From Halomonas sp. NO4 (GTDB lineage Bacteria; Pseudomonadota; Gammaproteobacteria; Pseudomonadales; Halomonadaceae), in contig NZ_WHMA01000021.1 of assembly GCF_010994375.1 (NCBI RefSeq), positions 1 through 55,015 of the forward strand: a stretch of DNA of 55,015 nt, given 5' to 3'. A model generated the notes under the pieces. The model saw nothing but the letters and a program-made list of their open reading frames with translations. It was not told where the DNA came from and made no database searches. Positions 1 to 7,667 of this stretch are shown in pieces (positions within the stretch are counted from its first letter, which is position 1; every line of letters starts with the position of its first letter). The position numbers were made by a program, and so were the translations under genes.

Positions 1-339
1 CCTCCGAAAAGCAATCTCTGCACCATCGCGAACGACCTTCCACTTATCGAAGGTGAGAAATTGATTAAATGAGGCGATGTGCGCATCCAGCTCGGGAATT
101 CTCACGATGAAATTGGCCGGATTGAACACCGTCCGAATGCACTTATCTAGCTCTGGCGTTCCATTAATCGCTTCTAGGCGCTGATCGGTATACATCCACC
201 GGGACGGGAAACCTTGGCCATACGAATCATTGAAGCCGAAACGGTTGAAAAACTGCACAAGCTTAGGGCCCGAACGGTATTCGGTCTCCTCGTTGATTAG
301 TTCCCGCAGTTTTTCCAAAGATGTTGGGCTGAGATTCAT
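1..339 (-). CDS. Partial protein, possibly abortive-infection (AbiJ-like) N-terminal domain
   Basis: An open frame runs from an ATG at 339 leftwards without a stop to the window edge, so 113 N-terminal residues are visible. The protein begins MNLSPTSLEKLRELINEETE and contains an aromatic, Asn/Gly-rich stretch around residues 30-60 (FNRFGFNDSYGQGFPSRW, then INGTPELDKC). Such stretches remind me of N-terminal domains found in AbiJ-type or other abortive-infection proteins, but this is recognition by eye only. The ribosome-binding site is weak (GGAAAG about 12 bases upstream). Composition is lower in GC than the ICE backbone. It is separated from the neighbouring IS91 element by about 340 bp. 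The coding call is fairly firm and the function tentative. Confidence 0.55.
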   Translation of the reverse strand, partial: MNLSPTSLEKLRELINEETEYRSGPKLVQFFNRFGFNDSYGQGFPSRWMYTDQRLEAINGTPELDKCIRTVFNPANFIVRIPELDAHIASFNQFLTFDKWKVVRDGAEIAFRR

Positions 340-681
340 ATGACTACTATGCTTTCCGAGACACATAGCTGTTCAGCATTTCTTCGCCGTGCGGAGCATG
401 GCGTATAAATGCCTGTTGGACTAAGCCGCCCATCAGGCTGCTACACAGCTTCTATAGGGTATTGTATTGGCCGGTGTGCGGCCTGAGACGTCAGGTCGCG
501 CGCAGTCGGAGCTGTTGTGACGCGTTCGGGCCGTGATGTTGGCCATGATCCCAGTTCCCTCCGGGTCCAATTTGCCCCAACGTAGCGCGCCTGCTGGTCA
601 AAATCCATCACCGGGACGAGCGCCGCCGCGACCCGCGAGCGGGCCGGATCGCCGAGTCCGTTGTGTGAGTAGGGCGTCAGC
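340..681. other. Intergenic region between partial gene and IS91 transposase
   Basis: This stretch of about 340 bp carries no convincing gene. Its left part (to about 480) is AT-richer and probably holds the promoter of the leftward partial gene. Its right part is GC-rich and lies downstream of the transposase stop, where an IS91-type element would have its origin end. A short inverted repeat (cccgc/gcggg) occurs near 642-655. The exact element terminus cannot be fixed from one copy. Confidence 0.4.
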
Positions 682-1833
682 TCATGCTCGATAGCGTTGC
701 TCCCTGTGGTTGTGGGGGCGGCTACGTTTGAGTCGCCGGGGCGAGAGGGTCCCGCTCACCCGCAGTGTCGGTTGCCCGCAGTGGGGGCAGGTATAGGCCG
801 GCTCCGGGTCACTGGCAGGCGTACCGGCATCCGGTGTCACCTCGACAACTGCCAGAGCTTGGCGGATCTGTGCCAGGCGTCGTCGCCGGCAGCGATTGGC
901 CAGAAAGCCGTAGTGTCGGACCCGCATCAGTCCCTTGGGCAGGACGTGGAGCAGGAAGCGGCGCACGAACTCCTCGCCATCGAGGACGAGCTGTTTACGC
1001 CGGTCACGGTCGCGGTAGTCCTTGTAGCGAAGGGTCACCTGGTGGTCGTCCACGGCGAGGATGCGGGCGTTGCTGATGGCGATCCGTCGCGTGTAGCGCG
1101 CCAGGTAGCGCACCACCGTGTCGGTGTGTTCGAGACAGTCCTTGCTGTAGACCACCCACTCGGTGGCCATCAGAGTGTTGAGCTGGTCATCGACGTCACC
1201 GGGCCGGGTGACCCGGTGGAGTTCGCCGGCAGTGGCGGCCTGACGCAGGGCACTGACCAGGTGCCCGCGAAAGTGGCGCGACAGGGCCCGGACCGGGAAC
1301 AGGGTGTGGCTGCGAGCCCCATGCCAGCCGCCATCGTCGCCCAGCGCACCGCCGGGGACCAGGCAATGCAGGTGCACGTGCTGGCTCAGGTTCTGGCCCC
1401 AGGTGTGAAGCACGGCGCTCATGCCCATCTCGCCGCCGAGACGCTTGGGATCGCGACCGAAGGATCGGAGGGTATGCCAGGCGCTCTGGAACAGCAGTCG
1501 GTAGATCACCTCGGGGTGAAGCTGGACCCAGCCGTTGAGGCTGTGCGGCAAGGTGAACACGACGTGGTAGTAGCGCACTGGCAGGATGTTCGCCTGCTGA
1601 CGCTCGGCCCACTGATGCATGGCGCGGCCCTGGCACTGCGGGCAGTGGCGATCGCGACAGCCGAAGTAGTGCGGCTGGGTGTGGTCGCAGTCCGTACACT
1701 GCAAGACCGTCCCGCCCATCGCCTCGGTGCGACAGGCGAGTAGGTGATGGCACACGCGTTGGCGCTGACGATCCAGGCCGGCCGGGTTGAGAAAGCGAGC
1801 CAGGGCCTGTTGGAGGGTGGCGGTCTCAGCCAT
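682..1833 (-). CDS. tnpA: IS91-family HUH transposase
   Basis: This 383-residue protein is a rolling-circle transposase of the IS91 family. A zinc-binding cluster is visible at residues 46-67 (CxxC followed by CxxxxCxxC). The HUH-type metal site is at about 152-156 (HVHLH). The catalytic tyrosine region is at about 243-250 (YLARYTRR). The open frame extends upstream, but the ATG at 1833 gives the conserved family start and overlaps the end of the upstream recombinase gene by 8 bp, which implies translational coupling. HUH transposases nick and move single-stranded DNA and can mobilise neighbouring sequence by one-ended transposition, so this gene may explain how nearby cargo was gathered. All visible motifs are intact. 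Confidence 0.9.
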   Translation of the reverse strand: MAETATLQQALARFLNPAGLDRQRQRVCHHLLACRTEAMGGTVLQCTDCDHTQPHYFGCRDRHCPQCQGRAMHQWAERQQANILPVRYYHVVFTLPHSLNGWVQLHPEVIYRLLFQSAWHTLRSFGRDPKRLGGEMGMSAVLHTWGQNLSQHVHLHCLVPGGALGDDGGWHGARSHTLFPVRALSRHFRGHLVSALRQAATAGELHRVTRPGDVDDQLNTLMATEWVVYSKDCLEHTDTVVRYLARYTRRIAISNARILAVDDHQVTLRYKDYRDRDRRKQLVLDGEEFVRRFLLHVLPKGLMRVRHYGFLANRCRRRRLAQIRQALAVVEVTPDAGTPASDPEPAYTCPHCGQPTLRVSGTLSPRRLKRSRPHNHREQRYRA

Positions 1834-2683
1834 GGCCCACCTCCAAGCCGGCCACCAGATCGATGGGACCCTGGCTCGCCCCCTGCTGGCCCGGCAGCCA
1901 GTGCAGGTAGCGCATCGTCGACTGAACGCTGCGGTGGCCCAGCAGCCGTTGAAGCTGATGGACGGGCATACCCTGCTCCAGGACATGCGTGGCGTAGGCA
2001 TGGCGCAGGCTGTGAATGCCACCGATCCGTTCGACCCCGGCCTGGCGCTTGGCCTGGCTAAAGGCCTTCTGCGGCGCGCTCGGGTGCAGCGCACGATCCG
2101 GGAACAGTGCGCTCGGGAACAGCCAGGTCCGCGGCCGGTAGGCACGCCAGTAATCGCGCAAGCGATCGAGCAGGGTCGCCGGCAGCAGGACCATGCGATC
2201 CTTCGCGCCCTTGCCCTGCGCGACACGCAGCTGGCCACGCTGGCTGTCGATGTCGCTGACCCGCAGGTGACAGACTTCGCTCACGCGCAGTCCGCAGCCA
2301 TAGCACAGTTCGAGCATCATGCGATGCTTGGGGTTGTGGCATGCGGCCAGGATCCGCCGGACTTCGTCGCGGGTCAGCAGTTCCGGAATCCGTTGTGGTG
2401 TCTTCGGCACCACGGGGGATACCTCAACCGACGGCCAGTGCAACACCTGGAGGTACAGGAACCGCACACCGTGCAGATAGACGCGGCAGCTGGCGGCGGA
2501 CAAACCACGTTCCTGGACCAGATGATTGAAGAAGCATTGCAGGTCGTCGGTGCTCAACGTGTCTGGCGAACGGTGGAAATAGCGCGCCAAGTCCGTGATC
2601 ACCATCAGGTAGGTATGGTGGGTGCGTTGCGCGAAGCCATGCTGACGCATGGCCTCGATCATCGTCTGTCGTAAGGCAGTCAT
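1826..2683 (-). CDS. Tyrosine recombinase associated with IS91 element
   Basis: This is a phage-integrase/XerD-like tyrosine recombinase of about 285 residues. The N-terminal SAM-like DNA-binding domain covers roughly residues 1-90. The catalytic domain shows the first Arg in GCGLRVSEV (about 133), HSLRH (about 224-228), LGH (about 249) and the nucleophilic Tyr in TMRYLHW (about 259). I chose the ATG at 2683 because AGGAG lies 8 bases before it; a GTG at 2692 is possible. The gene overlaps the start of the transposase gene. Recombinases of this kind accompany several IS91-like elements. Its role in transposition is unclear; resolving intermediates is a guess. No inactivating change is visible. 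Confidence 0.85.
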   Translation of the reverse strand: MTALRQTMIEAMRQHGFAQRTHHTYLMVITDLARYFHRSPDTLSTDDLQCFFNHLVQERGLSAASCRVYLHGVRFLYLQVLHWPSVEVSPVVPKTPQRIPELLTRDEVRRILAACHNPKHRMMLELCYGCGLRVSEVCHLRVSDIDSQRGQLRVAQGKGAKDRMVLLPATLLDRLRDYWRAYRPRTWLFPSALFPDRALHPSAPQKAFSQAKRQAGVERIGGIHSLRHAYATHVLEQGMPVHQLQRLLGHRSVQSTMRYLHWLPGQQGASQGPIDLVAGLEVGHG

Positions 2684-2694
2684 CGTCGTCACTC

Positions 2695-2726
2695 CTGTTC
2701 ATTGACCCTCGTGGGTCAATGAACAG
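2695..2726. repeat. Perfect 14-bp inverted repeat upstream of the recombinase gene
   Basis: The arms ctgttcattgaccc (2695-2708) and gggtcaatgaacag (2713-2726) are perfectly complementary around a 4-base loop. The hairpin lies 11 bp upstream of the recombinase ATG. It could be an element-terminal structure (IS91 ends carry hairpins), an operator, or a recombinase binding site. Confidence 0.75.
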
Positions 2727-2792
2727 TGTGGTTCGATGAGGCGAGGGACAGGATTCGACGACAGCTACCGCGAAGCGGTTTAGTTCAACAGG

Positions 2793-2991
2793 TATTAGAC
2801 CGCGTGCCTGATATTTCACTTAAACGCGCATGCGCGTTTAACAATGTTATGTTGCACGCTCGAACACAATGCATCCTATTGAATCCCTATGTATTAAGTA
2901 TAGCTAGGCAGTATAACACAGACCATCGTGGCAGCTGCATAACATGGATCGAGGTGGCCGCAGCCATTGCCCAGTTGTCGGCTTTGGGTCG
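2793..2991. repeat. Diverged 199-bp direct repeat, copy B
   Basis: This stretch matches 6772-6970 along its whole length with many substitutions. Shared runs include ggcagtataacac (minor end variation), cctattgaa and gtcggctttgggtcg. It contains a perfect 22-bp GC-rich palindrome at 2820-2841. In one plus-strand frame both copies read ARQYNT(D/N)HR and SALGR, with some synonymous differences. The two copies bound the TrlF and cyclotransferase genes. Confidence 0.7.
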
Positions 2992-3068
2992 TCATCTGAC
3001 GCACATTGTTCATCAGCATGGACTAACATTCCTCATTCGGCCAATAACGGACATTCAGTTAACCCTGA

Positions 3069-3147
3069 TATAACGATACAAGCAGGGTCATATTTTGCGT
3101 TTTGAGCGCAGCGAAGCAAAATATGTCCCACTGCCTGGACTTGTTAC
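3069..3147 (-). repeat. attC-like recombination site after the TrlF gene
   Basis: Read on the minus strand, the site starts GTAACAAGTCC and ends in GTATCGTTATAT, fitting the attC plan of an inverted pair of simple sites (TAAC near one end, GTTAT at the other). Between them is an imperfect palindrome whose inner arms atattttgc and gcaaaatat are exact. Small mismatches and an unpaired-base asymmetry, typical of attC, are present further out. It lies just beyond the stop of the TrlF gene, as in integron cassettes. No integrase gene is in the window. Confidence 0.7.
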
Positions 3148-3163
3148 ACTTATTAACTAGATG

Positions 3164-6139
3164 TCATCGTGCCAATCTAACCCGGAGTCGTCTAGCACGC
3201 TCCTGAAAAGCAGTTTCACCACCTTCCAAAATGTCTCGAACAGCCTTTCTAATATCTTCACTCTCTAATCCACCCGCTCGATATGTGATCGGTGGCAGAC
3301 CTTCTGCTTGATGCGGTCCGGATTCTGCAATAATAATTTGGTCCGCATCGGTGTTAATAACTAGGTTCGCATTATGTGTAACCATAATAACTTGACGCTT
3401 TGCCTTCGCAGCGATAAAAAGCGGAACCAGCTCATCATTCACAGATTTCGGATCAAGATTCTCTTCTGGCTGGTCAATAATCAGTGGACGATCATCATTC
3501 TCATCTAAAGCCAAATAAAGAAGTAGTAGCACAACCCCTCGTGTCCCTGGTGATAGCTTTCGAATATCTACTCCATCATAAAGAATCTCGTATCGAATGG
3601 AGATGTGATCAGTTCCATAAAGCCACTGAGCAAACTTTTTCAACCATTCTTTGTACTCAACTTGTTGCTGTGGATTAAAGGGTGCATGCGCCAGGATATC
3701 GGCCAGGTAAGTGGAAACGAATTCCTTAATGGAAGATTGAATATCTATTGCGCTTCCATTTTCCCATGCGCTCTCTAACATCTCTCTAGCACGAGATGTT
3801 AGAGCGCCTCGTCCATTAAATGGACCAGCCTTACGGCGATCAAGAAGGTGCTCTTCAGCAAACTCTCCCCATCTGTCTACATCAACAATACGTCTAACAT
3901 AAAACCCAAGTCTACCTAACGTACCGGAGGATGCTGAAAGCCGCTGCATTAGTGGCGCATACAGATCCGCAAGAGCAGTCTGCTCAGTTATGATTGCCTC
4001 AAAAAGTCTTTTATATGCGCTATCACGTTCAGCTTGAAGTTCCTTTCTTCGATCTGCAGCACCACGAGCATCTGTGAGCTTTTCTTCTAGTGACTTGAGG
4101 GCGGTATTCTCTTGTGCAATTCTTTTAGTAAGCGCGGCATATTGATCTCGAACTATTTTATCGGCACTGAAAAGCGCTTCCAATCTTGTCATCTCTGCAA
4201 CGATTATTGCCAAACTTTGAGTGTTTAGGTCAACATCATCAGAAATGTATGGTGTATTTGGATCACCTATGGCAATGGGCTTTCCGCTAAGTTCAGAAAT
4301 ATGGTTATCCGCCCATTTAATGTACCCAGCAAGGCTCTCGTCTACATTTCCTTTATATACAAGCAGAAATTCGTTCCATTGTTGATCGTTAAGCCCACTT
4401 AGGTTATGTCTTTCTCTAACTTGACGAAGAAGTTCGGGTGCCTTTGTCTCTCGGGTGCTGGACACCTCATCCTGCATCGCTACGAAGGTCCTGCGCTGAT
4501 TAGTAAAAGCCTGAATCCTCCCTCTCACAAATTGTACCGCTTCACTAAGCTCTGCATGACGTTTTACCTGAGATTCAGTCCCCTTAACAACAAGCTTCGC
4601 AAGGTCGGTATTATAATTCCGAATGAGCGCTTCCTTTTGAACAACTTGTTTGGAGAGAGTATCTACCAACCGCTCTTTTTCTAGCTCGGTAGAAATCCGC
4701 TCAGAAAGGTCAGCAATAGCCTCAGCCTCTCGGCTACGAGCCTGCCGGAATCTACTTGTTTTATTCTCGCGAAATTCCGAAAAATTAATCGCCCCATCAC
4801 GCTCATCAAGCGAATGTGACTCCAAGATCACTCTCTCAATTTCGTCAATGAGACCGTCAGATATACCACTTGCTGAGCACAACTCTTCTACAAACTGTTG
4901 TGATAAATACCTTGCTCGAGGATAAGAAAAGTGGTTATTAGCGCTTTCTCCGTTAAGTGCACGATTTGATTCATCCCCGCCACCCCAAGAGAGTGTAACT
5001 GTTGCATTCCCTAGGTATTGACTTGCTCGCGTTAAGAAAGACGGACTGGCGTTACCTCTTCCACTCCAAGCGCTCCGCGTGATGGAATCGCACCCTGCTG
5101 CTATCATATCTGCTAAAGCTGTTTTGCCTGAGCCACGAGCACCAATGATTGCTACCAAGCCCGAATTTAGAGGAATCTGAGGGGTTTGTGTCCAAGGCGC
5201 GTTTGCTACATATGCGTTGGATATGATTTGCGATGGTATAGCAGATGGCGGTGGTTCATCTCCAACAAACGCACGACCTTCCGGATCAATGCAGGCTTGC
5301 CGCAATGAATCGAACTCCAATCCACCTTTAATCCAAGAAAATCGATTGGCTGTCGGCTGCCCAATGGTTTCTAAATGATGCGCGTCACTACCATGAAGGC
5401 ATGGTTTACAGCCATCATACCGCGCCTTTAACTCGTCAATCGAAACGCTGCGCTGACCAAGCCAAAATTCCCTTTGGGCTGCACTGCTAGAGAAAATTAT
5501 ATGGGCGAATTTTTCAATCTCTTGCCGCATAGTTGTGTCTGCAGCTTGACGGACACCGGATGTACCATCACTTGCTCCTCCAGCTACAGCAATAAGAATG
5601 TTTTTCTTAGCCCAGTCACTTTGCTGGTAAACCTCACGCAGCTGCGTAAAATTAACTTTAAATTGTGTCACGCCATATTTTAGCGCAGCATGGTCGTCTA
5701 TAATCGATGGATCTGCGCGTTTTCCAAGTCTAATTAGTTCACTTCGTGTGCAGTCGAACGTGTCACCATGTGCTTGGAATTGTAAACGGATTAGTATTCT
5801 CTGAATTTCAGAAATGTGCTCTGGGTCATCTGGGCTTACTAGCAAATGAAGATTTACAAACCCGGATTTAGCAGCCACATCTAATCGAAGTTCAATATTT
5901 GGAAAAATCAGCTGGACGTTAGGCAACCTACCTTCTGCTTTGTGACTCAATACTTCTTCGTATGTGTCAACTAAATAGTAATCGGTAACAGCGATAGCTT
6001 CGATTGTTGGGCTTGACACTTCAAGAGCAGTCAAATATTTACTCCATGCATCAACACCCTTAAATTGATCGTTAAGGACAGTGCCTGGAGCATGGATATG
6101 AGGTTCCCATCGTCTCCACAGTGAACCGCGACTTATCAT
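3164..6139 (-). CDS. TrlF-like PHP-domain and SMC-like ATPase
   Basis: This 991-residue protein joins an N-terminal PHP-type metallohydrolase domain to a split ABC/SMC-like ATPase. PHP-type residues are HIH (14-16), VTDYY (51-55), IELRL (82-86), NLHLL (96-100) and SDAHH (251-255). Walker A is GARGSGKT (333-340). Long charged stretches likely to be coiled coil lie at about 450-570 and 680-740. An LSPGTRG signature lies near 861, Walker B IIDQPEENLD at about 887-896, and a VTHN motif near 922. The layout matches proteins annotated as TrlF family and recalls defence ATPases with nuclease-like partners. The start has a strong site (GGAGG) before ATG. DNA or RNA sensing and cleavage is inferred only. 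It is AT-richer than the ICE backbone and sits before an attC-like site. Confidence 0.8.
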   Translation of the reverse strand: MISRGSLWRRWEPHIHAPGTVLNDQFKGVDAWSKYLTALEVSSPTIEAIAVTDYYLVDTYEEVLSHKAEGRLPNVQLIFPNIELRLDVAAKSGFVNLHLLVSPDDPEHISEIQRILIRLQFQAHGDTFDCTRSELIRLGKRADPSIIDDHAALKYGVTQFKVNFTQLREVYQQSDWAKKNILIAVAGGASDGTSGVRQAADTTMRQEIEKFAHIIFSSSAAQREFWLGQRSVSIDELKARYDGCKPCLHGSDAHHLETIGQPTANRFSWIKGGLEFDSLRQACIDPEGRAFVGDEPPPSAIPSQIISNAYVANAPWTQTPQIPLNSGLVAIIGARGSGKTALADMIAAGCDSITRSAWSGRGNASPSFLTRASQYLGNATVTLSWGGGDESNRALNGESANNHFSYPRARYLSQQFVEELCSASGISDGLIDEIERVILESHSLDERDGAINFSEFRENKTSRFRQARSREAEAIADLSERISTELEKERLVDTLSKQVVQKEALIRNYNTDLAKLVVKGTESQVKRHAELSEAVQFVRGRIQAFTNQRRTFVAMQDEVSSTRETKAPELLRQVRERHNLSGLNDQQWNEFLLVYKGNVDESLAGYIKWADNHISELSGKPIAIGDPNTPYISDDVDLNTQSLAIIVAEMTRLEALFSADKIVRDQYAALTKRIAQENTALKSLEEKLTDARGAADRRKELQAERDSAYKRLFEAIITEQTALADLYAPLMQRLSASSGTLGRLGFYVRRIVDVDRWGEFAEEHLLDRRKAGPFNGRGALTSRAREMLESAWENGSAIDIQSSIKEFVSTYLADILAHAPFNPQQQVEYKEWLKKFAQWLYGTDHISIRYEILYDGVDIRKLSPGTRGVVLLLLYLALDENDDRPLIIDQPEENLDPKSVNDELVPLFIAAKAKRQVIMVTHNANLVINTDADQIIIAESGPHQAEGLPPITYRAGGLESEDIRKAVRDILEGGETAFQERARRLRVRLAR

Positions 6140-6174
6140 CGCTCCTCCAAAAGTATTCTTAATGTCGCTTTAAA

Positions 6175-6256
6175 TATAACGCCCGCAGCACGCGCGGCTT
6201 TGTAGTGAAGGCGAAGCCGCAACGGAAAAGCCGTCGCTGTGCCTGCGTTTGTTAAC
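6175..6256 (-). repeat. attC-like site after the cyclotransferase gene
   Basis: On the minus strand the sequence begins GTTAACAAACGCAGGC and ends GCTGCGGGCGTTATAT. The inner arms (gcggctt and aagccg types) form an imperfect GC-rich palindrome of about 80 bp. The stop codon TAA of the upstream gene lies inside the TAAC of the first simple site, a common feature of integron cassettes. The TrlF gene starts 36 bp further on. Confidence 0.65.
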
Positions 6257-6746
6257 TGTATGTTGCACGCTCGCTTGCATCTCTTTCCTTATCGGGATCT
6301 TCTCGGCTGTTTGTGGCTGACAGGGCATCTAGGTACGCAGATGGAACTCCCGTTTCTTTCGCACCATTTATGACGTGATGTAAATACCAAGAGTAAGGCA
6401 GCAATGACGGATCTGTGTTCGTTGCATAGTAGGTAACAGCTTCATGGGTGTTCCATTGGGAACCACTTACCGTAATCCGCTTTTCTTCATAGCCGTAGCC
6501 CAGCCCCTCAGCTCTGTCTAGTACGCTTTTTTCGTCATTTGATATTTCGAACAGTGCGCCAATTACGTAGTCATCAGGATTTCCAGTAAATAGCGCATCG
6601 CATTTTCCTGAACCATCTTTCTTGCTTACCTTGTGAAAACGGAGAGTATGCTCAACAAGAGTGAACACTCCTATTCGCTCAGCACTTGGAACCCTCGCCT
6701 TCAACCTTGGGAGCGACATATTTGATCCATAAGCGAAATACTTCAC
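6252..6746 (-). CDS. Gamma-glutamylcyclotransferase-family protein
   Basis: This is a 164-residue protein of the gamma-glutamylcyclotransferase-like fold. The substrate-binding YGSNM motif is at residues 6-10. A conserved acidic residue, the likely catalytic Glu, lies in DRAEGLGYGY at about residue 80. Relatives release 5-oxoproline from gamma-glutamyl amines or peptides, but the substrate here is unknown. The start is GTG at 6746, supported by GGAGGAAGC just upstream. Small proteins of this fold are frequent in integron cassettes, which suits the attC-like site overlapping the stop codon. The gene lies directly downstream of repeat A, which may supply its promoter. Confidence 0.8.
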   Translation of the reverse strand: MKYFAYGSNMSLPRLKARVPSAERIGVFTLVEHTLRFHKVSKKDGSGKCDALFTGNPDDYVIGALFEISNDEKSVLDRAEGLGYGYEEKRITVSGSQWNTHEAVTYYATNTDPSLLPYSWYLHHVINGAKETGVPSAYLDALSATNSREDPDKERDASERATYS

Positions 6747-6771
6747 GCTTCCTCCGTACAGTTAACAGTTG

Positions 6772-6970
6772 TATTATATAGCGTTCTCAATATTCCACTT
6801 TAACGCGCACGCGCGTTCAACACTGTTATACCGCACGCAACAACACTGACAACCTATTGAAAACCCAATGATTTAGGTATGGCTCGGCAGTATAACACCA
6901 ATCATCGTGCATGCTACATATCAACAATAGTCGTGCTCGCCGCCTTTTGCGGGATGTCGGCTTTGGGTCG
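6772..6970. repeat. Diverged 199-bp direct repeat, copy A
   Basis: This is the counterpart of copy B at 2793-2991, in the same orientation and of the same length. It carries a related GC-rich inverted repeat (aacgcgc/gcgcgtt at 6802-6817) and the shared ggcagtataacac and gtcggctttgggtcg runs. It lies upstream of the cyclotransferase gene. Confidence 0.7.
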
Positions 6971-7017
6971 CAAGGTGCCCTATCAGGAAAATGCACCTCG
7001 CCCAAAAACCACTCTCA

Positions 7018-7191
7018 TTAGTTTACATACTGAATACATGTCACCTTGCTTGCTTCTTGCGAGCCCGCTCCCGCCTTCTCTATCGCACTAACACACTGAA
7101 ACATCTTATACGCTTGAAGTAATATTGGAGAGAGCAAAATTGCCATTGCAACCAATATGGCGGATAAGAGAATTGTTCGCTGCAAACTCAT
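7018..7191 (-). CDS. Small single-pass membrane protein
   Basis: A 57-residue open frame begins at ATG 7191 behind a consensus ribosome-binding site (AGGAGG, 4 bases before the start). Residues 5-26 form one hydrophobic helix (TILLSAILVAMAILLSPILL). The remainder is polar and has two cysteines (CVSAIEK and CIQY). I do not recognise it. The longer upstream frame is rejected because only this start has a ribosome-binding site. It runs towards repeat A in the same direction as the cassette genes and may be another cassette cargo or an orphan small protein. Confidence 0.6.
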   Translation of the reverse strand: MSLQRTILLSAILVAMAILLSPILLQAYKMFQCVSAIEKAGAGSQEASKVTCIQYVN

Positions 7192-7667
7192 AACTCCTCC
7201 TATAGTGTTCGCAAAAGACAAAGTTTCATAACAAAGTTCCGGAAAGTTTTCATCATTCCCCCTCGTCAATAATCTGGGAAAGACCTTCATTTCCACCGGC
7301 TGCATAACACCGATGACGTGCCTGCTGCCTTTGCCGGCATGGCTGCTTAGGGACGATAGCTGCCATCAATCCGATCAATCACCATCTACGAGGCCATCAC
7401 CAACACCACCCTTGGCTCGCGACATGAGTGCCAATCTCGACTGAAGCCCCGACTACAATACAGCTTCCACAGTCCAACATCACGATATCAGAACTGCTCA
7501 ACCCCTCTGTCGTTGCACGCCATGCGAGTGCTTTGAAACGATCAGGCTTCTTTCATAGCATCCTTGTCTACGCCACCGCCATCGTGCGAGGCGCAGCCGG
7601 AGGCTCGCCATGATCAACAATGGCAAGATCTCGATAGAATGCCCCGAACAATCAGCCAGGCTTCGTC
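7192..7667. other. Intergenic region between the divergent small membrane gene and a cargo gene
   Basis: This region of 476 bp separates two divergent genes and must hold both promoters, but I see no clear consensus. It contains GTTATGC on the minus strand near 7308, which resembles an attC end, without a convincing palindromic partner. A 22-codon frame at 7609-7674 has GGAGG before its ATG and overlaps the start of the next gene, so it could be a leader peptide or the remains of an upstream gene. Confidence 0.4.

Larger units (their letters stand above)
682..2726 (-). mobile_element. IS91-like element (recombinase plus transposase)
   Basis: The coding core consists of the coupled tyrosine recombinase and HUH transposase genes. 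A perfect hairpin at 2695-2726 lies directly upstream and may be part of one terminus. IS91 elements lack terminal inverted repeats and make no target duplication, so the true ends cannot be placed here. The left end probably lies between about 480 and 680. Confidence 0.6.

Noticed and set aside
2726..3073. 115-codon plus-strand gene
   Set aside because: The frame crosses the hairpin edge of the IS91 element, the diverged repeat and part of an attC-like site, and lacks a ribosome-binding site. Its repeat-derived part is reported as a repeat.
7300..7380. Third attC site upstream of the small membrane gene
   Set aside because: A GTTATGC end-like sequence exists on the minus strand, but I could not pair it with a matching arm or find a convincing palindrome.
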